Assembly (NCBI GenBank): GCA_030550225.1
Contig: JAUQPV010000067.1
Coordinates: forward strand, 1 to 10,633
Reading direction: 5' to 3'
DNA: 10,633 nt
Origin: Acidobacteriota bacterium
GTDB lineage: Bacteria > Acidobacteriota > HRBIN11
The notes under the pieces are model-generated. The model was given only the letters and a program-made list of their open reading frames with translations. It was not told the DNA's origin and did not search any database. The translations under genes and the position numbers were made by a program. Shown in pieces: positions 6,493 to 10,633 of the stretch (its first letter is position 1; the number at the start of each line of letters is the position of its first letter).

Positions 6493-6592
6493 GCTTTGTC
6501 CATCTAAAAGTTTGTAGTAGCGCAATTTATTGCGCTTCTCGTGCGGCGACGCGGCGCCGCACTACGAACATCAAATCAAAAATGGATGAAGC
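6493..6592. repeat. 100-base imperfect inverted-repeat element with two internal hairpins
   Basis: The ends GCTTTGTCCAT (6493-6503) and ATGGATGAAGC (6582-6592) are complementary at 9 of 11 positions. Inside, GTAGT (6514-6518) pairs with ACTAC (6561-6565) around two hairpins: AGCGCAAT/ATTGCGCT (6519-6536) and GTGCGGCG/CGCCGCAC (6541-6562). The shape suggests a cruciform or branched RNA. There is no T-run, so it is not an obvious terminator for the SDR gene. The rest of the gap up to the lexA promoter (6593-6699) holds only weak heptamer-like sequence and no gene. Confidence 0.6.
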
Positions 6593-6699
6593 AATCGCGA
6601 ATAGCGGGTCGGAAAAATCCTATCCGCTCCTCGCCATCGCTCCCCCTCGAAGGACGGAAAAGCTCATCGAGGTGGCGTCGTTCCGACCGAGGGACCTTG

Positions 6700-6728
6700 T
6701 TGATCTTCTCGTGAAAGAGTCTTAAACT
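6700..6728 (+). promoter_or_regulatory. Putative lexA promoter
   Basis: TTGATC (6700-6705) and TAAACT (6723-6728) are exactly 17 bases apart. Each matches the sigma-70 consensus at four of six positions. Transcription would start near 6735, immediately before or within the palindrome at 6738-6763, a natural site for repression. Confidence 0.45.
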
Positions 6729-6737
6729 CAGGGTGAA

Positions 6738-6763
6738 ATTGACTCATAGTCCCATGAGTCGAT
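6738..6763. promoter_or_regulatory. Palindromic operator candidate for LexA autoregulation
   Basis: GACTCAT-N6-ATGAGTC is a perfect inverted repeat (6741-6760). With flanks it extends to ATTGACTCAT-N6-ATGAGTCGAT with one mismatched pair. It overlaps the likely transcription start and ends 12 bases before the lexA ATG. LexA usually represses its own gene, so position and symmetry support an SOS box. The sequence is unlike the E. coli CTGT-N8-ACAG or Bacillus GAAC-N4-GTTC types. Confidence 0.65.
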
Positions 6764-6775
6764 CCGGAGGTCGCG

Positions 6776-7384
6776 ATGAGCGTGATGACGCCCAAGATGA
6801 AGCGGGTCTATGAGTACATCCTGCGTTTTTACGAACAGCACGGGTACGCTCCGACTTACCGGGACATCATGCGGGAGTTCGGTTTTACGTCGGCAGCCTC
6901 CGCTCACAAGTACGTCTACCGGCTGGCTCGCGAGGGCTTCCTGCGGCGCTTGCCCCGCCGGCATCGGGGCATCGAGCTGGTGCCTTCCCCTGGCTGGGCC
7001 GAGGGTGGGGTCGTTCACCTTCCCATGCTGGGCTACATCGCCGCCGGTCATCCTATCGAAAAGATCATGACCCAAGAGACGGTCCCCGTCCCCCAACTGA
7101 TGATCGGTCACAAGCGGGCTTACGTCCTGCGTGTGCGGGGCAACTCTATGATCGAGGACCACATCCTGGACGGGGATTACATCATCGTCGAGGATCGGCC
7201 GGTGGCCCATAACGGCGAGATCGTCGTCGCCGAAGTCGACGGCGAGGTGACATTGAAACGCTTTTACACCCGGGGTGGCCACGTCGTCCTTCAGCCAGCC
7301 AACTCGGAGATGGCGCCCCTGGTCCTACCGCCTGAGAAGGTCCGCATCCACGGCATCGCCATCGGCCTCCTCCGACGCCTGTAG
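6776..7384 (+). CDS. lexA: LexA repressor (SOS response, self-cleaving S24 peptidase)
   Basis: A 202-residue protein, the normal LexA length. The N-terminal winged helix-turn-helix (~1-65) includes KRVYEYILRFYEQHGYAPTY and FTSAASAHKYVYRLAREGFL. The C-terminal S24 domain has the Ala90-Gly91 self-cleavage site in GYIAAGHPIE, catalytic Ser124 in RGNSMIEDHILDGDYIIV, and general-base Lys161 in GEVTLKRFY. RecA filaments formed after DNA damage would trigger cleavage and induce the regulon. CCGGAGG five bases before the ATG fixes the start. A probable autoregulatory operator lies directly upstream. The recognition helix (~residues 39-53) differs from E. coli LexA, in keeping with a different operator. 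The gene appears monocistronic. Confidence 0.95.
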   Translation: MSVMTPKMKRVYEYILRFYEQHGYAPTYRDIMREFGFTSAASAHKYVYRLAREGFLRRLPRRHRGIELVPSPGWAEGGVVHLPMLGYIAAGHPIEKIMTQETVPVPQLMIGHKRAYVLRVRGNSMIEDHILDGDYIIVEDRPVAHNGEIVVAEVDGEVTLKRFYTRGGHVVLQPANSEMAPLVLPPEKVRIHGIAIGLLRRL

Positions 7385-7438
7385 GGCAAAGAGCGAAGAG
7401 CAAAGTGCATAGAGTATAGGGTTTTTTGCTCTTTGCCC
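7384..7438 (+). repeat. Heptamer fold-back at the lexA 3' end, possible terminator
   Basis: Heptamers GGGCAAA, GAGCGAA, GAGCAAA, GTGCATA, GAGTATA follow the lexA stop. The first units pair with an inverted segment: GGGCAAAGAGC (7384-7394) with GCTCTTTGCCC (7428-7438), an 11-bp stem. A six-T run lies inside the loop, not after the stem, so termination on the + strand is not classical. Confidence 0.6.
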
Positions 7439-7461
7439 TTATGAGGGGGAGGTACCCATCC

Positions 7462-7600
7462 ATGGGCATTACGTATATCGAAGGCGTCGTCACGGGCCCG
7501 ACGGGAAAGGAAGCGACGGTCCGATTTCTTGTCGATAGCGGCGTGACTTACACGCTTCTGCCCGTTTGGGGATTCGGCCCATGGGCGGAGGCGCGCTTTG
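7462..7600 (+). pseudogene. Truncated retropepsin-like (clan AA) aspartyl protease gene
   Basis: A start with GGGGGAGG ten bases upstream opens MGITYIEGVVTGPTG and continues to VRFLVDSGVTYTLLP. This is the N-terminal half of the small retroviral-type aspartyl protease family, with the catalytic Asp25-Ser-Gly motif. Full-length relatives are ~120-130 residues and continue with a DG-containing flap region and an ALLG motif. None of that follows: similarity fades after residue ~34. The frame then runs antisense through the neighbouring hydrolase gene to a stop at 7818. Heptamer-like sequence (GTTCGCT, ACTCGCT) marks the junction near 7591-7614. I infer a 3' deletion; expression as a short protein cannot be excluded. 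Confidence 0.65.
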
Positions 7601-7614
7601 CTGTTCGCTACTCG

Positions 7615-8406
7615 CTACAAAACGCGGGTGAGGTACTTCCGCAGGGCCTCGTTGAACGCCTCGGGTCGTTCCATATTGGCCAGGTGGGCGGCTTCCGGGA
7701 GGACGACCAGGTCGGCCTGGAGGATCCGCTCAGCCATGGCTTGGGCCTCGGTTGGGGGCGTGAGGGGGTCCTCGGCCCCGACGATGACGAGGACCGGGAA
7801 GTCCATCCGGGCGAGTAGGTCCGTCGAGTCCGGGCGGTCGGCCATCGCCCACAGGGCTTGGATGGCCCCGATGGGAGAGGCCATCCGCATCAATCGTTCG
7901 GCTTCCTGAATGACGGCCGGCCGCTCGGTCCGGGTGCGGGACGTAAAGAACTTGTCGATATGGGCCTCGACGAGGGGTTCGACAGACCGGGCCCGGCGGG
8001 TCGCCTCGATGAGCTGAAAACGGCGTTCCCGAGCCGCTTCCGTGTCGGCCGTGGCCCGCGTGTCGGCCAGGACGAGGCCGCGGAACCGGTCCGGGGCCTG
8101 ACGGTACAGGGCCAGGGCCACATACCCGCCCATGCTGAGGCCCACGAATACCGCCTGGGGGACGCCCAGGGCTTCCAAGGCGTCCAGGACGTATCGGGCG
8201 TAGTCGTCGATCGTCGGTGGGAATGGCCACGGCGGGACATCCCCAAAGCCGGGATAGTCCAGGGCCACGCAGGGAATCCCCGACTCGGCCAGGGCCTCGA
8301 CCTGGGGTCGCCACATCCGGCGGTTCATGGGAAACGCATGGAGGAATACGACAGCCGGCCCATGGAGGGCGACGTCCAAACCGGTCGATAAGGAATGAGT
8401 CAGCAT
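7615..8406 (-). CDS. Alpha/beta hydrolase fold protein
   Basis: A 263-residue soluble hydrolase of normal length. VVFLHAFPMNRRMW contains the oxyanion-hole HG-like turn. The nucleophile elbow is GLSMGG with Ser91. Catalytic Asp213 lies in IVGAEDPLTPP and His241 in PEAAHLANMERPEAF, so the triad is complete. The overall pattern resembles 3-oxoadipate enol-lactonase and esterase-like members, but nothing fixes the substrate and there are no pathway neighbours. GAGGT about seven bases before the ATG supports the start at 8406. Its 3' end meets the broken protease gene, which suggests the region downstream was rearranged. The MITE-like element copy 2 lies directly upstream and may carry its promoter. 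Confidence 0.92.
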   Translation of the reverse strand: MLTHSLSTGLDVALHGPAVVFLHAFPMNRRMWRPQVEALAESGIPCVALDYPGFGDVPPWPFPPTIDDYARYVLDALEALGVPQAVFVGLSMGGYVALALYRQAPDRFRGLVLADTRATADTEAARERRFQLIEATRRARSVEPLVEAHIDKFFTSRTRTERPAVIQEAERLMRMASPIGAIQALWAMADRPDSTDLLARMDFPVLVIVGAEDPLTPPTEAQAMAERILQADLVVLPEAAHLANMERPEAFNEALRKYLTRVL

Positions 8407-8471
8407 GGATAGACCTCAATGGTAAGATTTGGTCTCGGGCCCCGGGTGCCGGGTCCCAGAAAAGGGCTCCA

Positions 8472-8501
8472 GATTTAATAGAGTCGTTCGGCCCGTGAGA
8501 A
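8472..8501 (-). promoter_or_regulatory. Putative hydrolase promoter formed by element copy 2 end
   Basis: On the - strand, TTCTCA and TAAATC are 18 bases apart, the same geometry and nearly the same sequence as before the SDR gene. The -10-like hexamer again overlaps the TA at the element edge. It lies about 65 bases before the hydrolase start codon. Confidence 0.4.
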
Positions 8502-8688
8502 TGGGGTCGGGACGGCCTTTTCCATGCCCGGGAAGCACGGTTTTTCAGACAGAATGGGTGTTGGGTGTTGGGTGCTGGGTGCTTGAAAAAGGGACCTAAC
8601 ACCCAACACCCGGCACCGAGCACCGATTTTTCGAAGGGTCGGAAAAGCTGAATCTATACGGGTTTTCACGAACTGAACGGCCCTGTTA
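8476..8688. mobile_element. MITE-like element, copy 2 (~213 bases), inverted relative to copy 1
   Basis: The ends read TAATAGAGTCGTTCGG (8476-8491) and, on the other strand, TAACAGGGCCGTTCAG. The interior matches copy 1 closely, for example AAAACCCGTAT, GACCCTTCGAAAAATCGG and CTGAAAAACCGTGCTTCCCG on the - strand. The heptamer fold-back has four units per arm: ATGGGTG, TTGGGTG, TTGGGTG, CTGGGTG (8554-8581) against CCTAACA, CCCAACA, CCCGGCA, CCGAGCA (8595-8622). Copy 1 has only two units in the corresponding right arm, so unit number varies. No coding potential is shared, because the 14-base difference shifts frames. Confidence 0.6.
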
Positions 8689-8751
8689 AGTGACTCTGAC
8701 TGTTTGTCAGGACCGGACACCTGGCCCCTGAGCCCCCTGTCGCGATGCCTC

Positions 8752-8784
8752 TTGTAAAGACCGGGGGGACAGGACTATTATAAT
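8752..8784 (+). promoter_or_regulatory. Promoter of tRNA-Pro
   Basis: TTGTAA (8752-8757) is followed after 18 bases by TATTAT (8776-8781), which overlaps a perfect TATAAT (8779-8784, spacing 21). This AT-rich patch stands out in GC-rich surroundings and lies ~35 bases before the mature tRNA. Of the rest of the gap, 8689-8751 shows only a small hairpin (CTGAC/GTCAG, 8696-8710). Confidence 0.65.
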
Positions 8785-8818
8785 ATAGGCTCCTGAAGGA
8801 CTCATCGTACTTTACGGT

Positions 8819-8895
8819 CGGGACGTGGCGCAGCTTGGTAGCGCATGGCGTTCGGGACGCCAGGGTCGGAGGTTCGAATCCTCTCGTCCCGACCA
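8819..8895 (+). tRNA. tRNA-Pro, anticodon CGG
   Basis: A full cloverleaf of 77 bases folds by eye. Acceptor CGGGACG pairs with CGTCCCG; the D stem is GCGC/GCGC with loop AGCTTGGTA; the anticodon stem TGGCG/CGCCA encloses loop TTCGGGA, giving anticodon CGG at 8853-8855; the T stem GGAGG/CCTCT has loop TTCGAAT. The 3' CCA is encoded. The anticodon reads proline codon CCG. A promoter lies upstream and a terminator about 130 bases downstream, so the primary transcript probably includes the following repeat fold-back as a trailer to be removed. Confidence 0.96.
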
Positions 8896-8904
8896 TTCCG
8901 ACAT

Positions 8905-8972
8905 GGGTGTTGGGTCTTGGGTGCTGGGTGGGGGTTTCCCTCAGTACCGAATACCCAACACCGAACACCGAT
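8905..8972. repeat. Heptamer fold-back downstream of tRNA-Pro
   Basis: Four heptamers, GGGTGTT, GGGTCTT, GGGTGCT, GGGTGGG (8905-8932), face four largely complementary ones, TACCGAA, TACCCAA, CACCGAA, CACCGAT (8945-8972). The unit type is the same as in the two MITE-like elements, but no terminal repeats of that element are present here. Confidence 0.75.
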
Positions 8973-8978
8973 TCTGCA

Positions 8979-9017
8979 GTTCGGCCGTTCGGCAATGAAC
9001 GAATCGGCAGTCGGGCT
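8979..9017 (+). repeat. Short octamer group
   Basis: GTTCGGCC, GTTCGGCA, then a seven-base gap, then AATCGGCA and GTCGGGCT. These belong to the octamer family seen inside the SpoIID gene and after gltX. A further pair of heptamers (GAAGGCC twice, 9086-9099) stands just after the terminator. Confidence 0.6.
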
Positions 9018-9023
9018 AACTGT

Positions 9024-9084
9024 GAAGAGTCGGGGGATGGGTTGACCCCATTCCTCCGCTCTTCCCTTTTGTTTTTTTATTTTT
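9024..9084 (+). terminator. Rho-independent terminator
   Basis: GAAGAG (9024-9029) and GGGGGATGGG (9032-9041) pair across a TTGA loop with CCCCATTCCTCC (9046-9057) and CTCTTC (9059-9064), with one bulge and one wobble. A long T-rich run (9067-9084) follows. It is the only classical terminator in the window and would end the tRNA-Pro transcript. Confidence 0.85.
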
Positions 9085-9121
9085 AGAAGGCCGAAGGCCC
9101 GAAGCCGAGCGTGGGTTTGGG

Positions 9122-9679
9122 ATGATCATCCAATGCCCTACATGCCGGCGGAAGTATCAATTTGATGAGTCGCGGCTGACCGGCCGCCTGGAAGTCAAGT
9201 TCCGCTGTCCGGCATGTGGGACCGTCTTCAGTGCGAAGAATCCGACCCTCATCCCCCAGGCCCCCACGGCGGTCCATACGCCGAATCCTTTCCGTCAGGA
9301 GGTCCCGGAGGCCGGAGAGGCCACCTTACTGAGCACAGCCCAGAGCCGGGACCTGGCCCTCCCGGAGGACCGCCGCCTCGCCTTGGCCGTCCTACGGGGC
9401 GAAGAAGTCGGTCGAGTCTACCCCATCGACCGCCCGCGCATGACGATTGGCCGAAAGGACGCCGATATCGTGATTCCCGACCTGGAAGTCTCCCGTCTGC
9501 ATGCCGTCATCGAGGTCTACAAGGACCGTGTCGTGCTAAAGGACTTAGGAAGTACGAACGGGACCTATGTGGACGAGAAGCCGATTAAGACAGCTTATCT
9601 CCAGGACCGCAGTGAGTTTCGGGTCGGGAGCACCGTCTTGATGCTGATCGTCACGCCCGTCGAGGAGGCCGCCGGCTGA
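9122..9679 (+). CDS. MJ0042-type zinc-ribbon and FHA domain protein
   Basis: A 185-residue protein in two parts. The N-terminal zinc ribbon has Cys5-x2-Cys8 and Cys29-x2-Cys32 (CPTC, CPAC), the pattern annotated as MJ0042-family finger. A proline-rich linker (~41-80) follows. The FHA domain (~86-180) retains the phosphothreonine-binding residues: IGR (Gly110, Arg111), SRLH (Ser124, Arg125, His127) and STNGTYV (Asn146-Gly-Thr). FHA domains dock on phosphorylated threonines of partner proteins, so a Ser/Thr kinase or its target is the expected partner; none is encoded here. No signal peptide or membrane segment is seen, so it should be cytoplasmic. The Shine-Dalgarno is weak (GGGTTTGGG directly before the ATG). 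It converges on the next gene with a 16-base gap. Confidence 0.9.
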   Translation: MIIQCPTCRRKYQFDESRLTGRLEVKFRCPACGTVFSAKNPTLIPQAPTAVHTPNPFRQEVPEAGEATLLSTAQSRDLALPEDRRLALAVLRGEEVGRVYPIDRPRMTIGRKDADIVIPDLEVSRLHAVIEVYKDRVVLKDLGSTNGTYVDEKPIKTAYLQDRSEFRVGSTVLMLIVTPVEEAAG

Positions 9680-9695
9680 GTCACGGCCGGATGGC

Positions 9696-10460
9696 TTACG
9701 TCGGAATCCGTCGCAGCTCCCGGAGCAAGCGTCGAACGATGGGGCGGGGCGCGCTGTCCTGTAAGAGCTGAAGGACCTCGGATGGGTGAAGCCGTGGGAT
9801 CAACTGGGCGGCGACGTGGACCGGCGTGTGGGGATGCCGCAGGAGGGCTATCCGGACGGCTGGTCGGTTGCACCACTGGGGTAGGGCCGCCAGGGCTCGG
9901 ATGAATTCGACGGGCAGTTGAGGTGCCTGAAGTAGGGCCAGGAGGTCTTCCTCGACGAGACGCGGATTCCGGAGCAGGTTCAGTAAGACGCCGGCCTCTC
10001 GGCGGGTATTCCGGATGTGGATGATGAGGTTCCGAGAAGCGATCTTGGCCAGGGCCATCTTCTCGCCGACGGCCATCTCTTCCAGCTTTTGGATGATCAG
10101 CCGCTCGGCCATCTGACGGATACGGGGGTCGACCCGGGGATTGAGGGCCACCTGCGCCAGGTCGTACCAGAACAGCTCGTAGATGACCTGACTGCTGATG
10201 GCATACGGTGTCGCCCGGCAGTGGACCAGGGCGGCCTTGACCCGGTAGTGCCGGAGCCACCGGCTGTCGGCATAGACCCGTTCGACCACAGCCGGCGTCA
10301 CCCGGGGACTCCGCAGGATGGCGAGCACGTGGAAGGGCTCACAGGCCGGATTCTCCAGGACGGCCAGGAGGACTTCTTCCGTCGCCTGCTGGATGACGAC
10401 CCAGAGCTTTTCTGCCGGGGCCGTACGGGCTGTATGCAGGAGTTGCGCGCGGTCTGGCAT
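9696..10460 (-). CDS. HEAT-like helical repeat protein of unknown function
   Basis: A 254-residue all-helical protein made of irregular ~20-25-residue repeats containing LLxNPxxxxxxLLxLL or LxxHPxTPxxVxxxL patterns, e.g. VLLAVLENPACEPFHVLAIL, GVLLNLLRNPRLVEEDLLAL and RIALLRHPHTPVHVAAQLIP. The centre holds YELFWYDLAQVALNPRVDPR and EKMALAKIASRNLI. I recall similar hypothetical proteins from Acidobacteriota and related phyla, without a known function; HEAT-like scaffolds usually mediate protein contacts. No signal peptide or membrane span is seen. Start: ATG at 10460 is preceded by AAGGG at seven bases. An in-frame ATG at 10487 adds nine residues but has no Shine-Dalgarno. Adjacency to the FHA gene is convergent, so co-transcription is excluded. 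Confidence 0.85.
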   Translation of the reverse strand: MPDRAQLLHTARTAPAEKLWVVIQQATEEVLLAVLENPACEPFHVLAILRSPRVTPAVVERVYADSRWLRHYRVKAALVHCRATPYAISSQVIYELFWYDLAQVALNPRVDPRIRQMAERLIIQKLEEMAVGEKMALAKIASRNLIIHIRNTRREAGVLLNLLRNPRLVEEDLLALLQAPQLPVEFIRALAALPQWCNRPAVRIALLRHPHTPVHVAAQLIPRLHPSEVLQLLQDSAPRPIVRRLLRELRRIPT

Positions 10461-10485
10461 CCCATGGCCCTTTAAGGGGAATCCC

Positions 10486-10564
10486 ATAAGGCCGTAGGGC
10501 AGTAAGGCGTCTGGACGGGAACTCCAAATGGTTCCTACCGACTCATGGCCGCTGCCTTATGGCC
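10486..10564. repeat. Octamer group with inverted counterpart
   Basis: ATAAGGCC, GTAGGGCA, GTAAGGCG (10486-10509) are three contiguous octamers. GCTGCCTTATGGCC (10551-10564) is the inverted counterpart, and GCCTTAC recurs at 10591-10597. A small hairpin GGAAC/GTTCC (10518-10535) lies between. The first octamer overlaps the alternative start of the helical repeat gene. Confidence 0.5.
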
Positions 10565-10571
10565 CCCGACT

Positions 10572-10600
10572 TTGGGGTCCAGCCGGGTCTGCCTTACAAT
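10572..10600 (+). promoter_or_regulatory. Possible promoter for a gene beyond the right edge
   Basis: TTGGGG (10572-10577) and TACAAT (10595-10600) are 17 bases apart. The -10 matches five of six consensus bases; the -35 is poor. AT-rich sequence follows, then CAGGAAG (10614-10620), which could be a Shine-Dalgarno. No start codon follows within the window. Confidence 0.3.
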
Positions 10601-10633
10601 CATAACACAAAGACAGGAAGTGAAGGCAGGTAG

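Noticed and set aside
7601..7818. Continuation of the aspartyl protease frame
   Set aside because: From 7615 onward it is the exact antisense of the well-supported hydrolase gene and has lost all protease similarity.
8395..8401. ATGAGTC near the hydrolase start as a second LexA site
   Set aside because: Only a half-site inside the coding region without the inverted partner at the right spacing; similar half-sites occur by chance elsewhere (e.g. 9165-9171).

Overview
The window is GC-rich bacterial DNA with compact, independently promoted housekeeping genes separated by unusually repeat-loaded intergenic spaces. A COG1839-type adenosine-specific kinase, common in thermophiles, and the GC-rich coding style suggest a thermophilic bacterium. 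The SpoIID protein with a large insert, the MJ0042-type zinc-ribbon/FHA protein and the HEAT-like protein remind me of Acidobacteriota or neighbouring deep lineages. That placement is inference from family memory, not something the sequence proves.

Layout. 1-2949: an envelope operon on the + strand, made of the C-terminal part of a divergent polysaccharide deacetylase overlapping (ATGA) a long SpoIID/LytB lipoprotein with an embedded SPOR domain. 2982-3479 (-): adenosine-specific kinase, convergent with SpoIID. 3480-4002: a 523-base divergent intergenic region holding nine tandem hairpins with a near-constant six-base loop and compensating stem changes, then octamer and heptamer repeats. 4003-5460 (+): glutamyl-tRNA synthetase. 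5493-5693 and 8476-8688: two inverted copies of a roughly 200-base element with terminal inverted repeats and TA at both ends. 5716-6480 (+): SDR oxidoreductase. 6776-7384 (+): LexA, preceded by a near-perfect 26-base palindrome that is probably its operator. 7462-7600 (+): remnant of a retropepsin-like protease gene. 7615-8406 (-): alpha/beta hydrolase. 8819-8895 (+): tRNA-Pro(CGG) with a strong promoter and a distal terminator. 9122-9679 (+): zinc-ribbon/FHA protein. 9696-10460 (-): HEAT-like helical repeat protein. A possible promoter for a gene beyond the window lies at 10572-10600.

How the parts relate. The deacetylase and SpoIID should act together on envelope polysaccharide: SPOR domains bind glycan strands stripped of stem peptides, and SpoIID enzymes cut such strands. 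The remaining genes look like unrelated single transcription units. The unifying oddity is the repeat content. Heptamer and octamer arrays occur in nearly every gap, often as fold-backs, and they also enter coding sequence at the N terminus of SpoIID and the C terminus of GltX. The ends of the 200-base element carry a promoter-like module that recurs upstream of three separate genes (adenosine kinase, SDR, hydrolase). The most noteworthy signals are the covarying hairpin array, the LexA operator candidate, and the element/promoter module.
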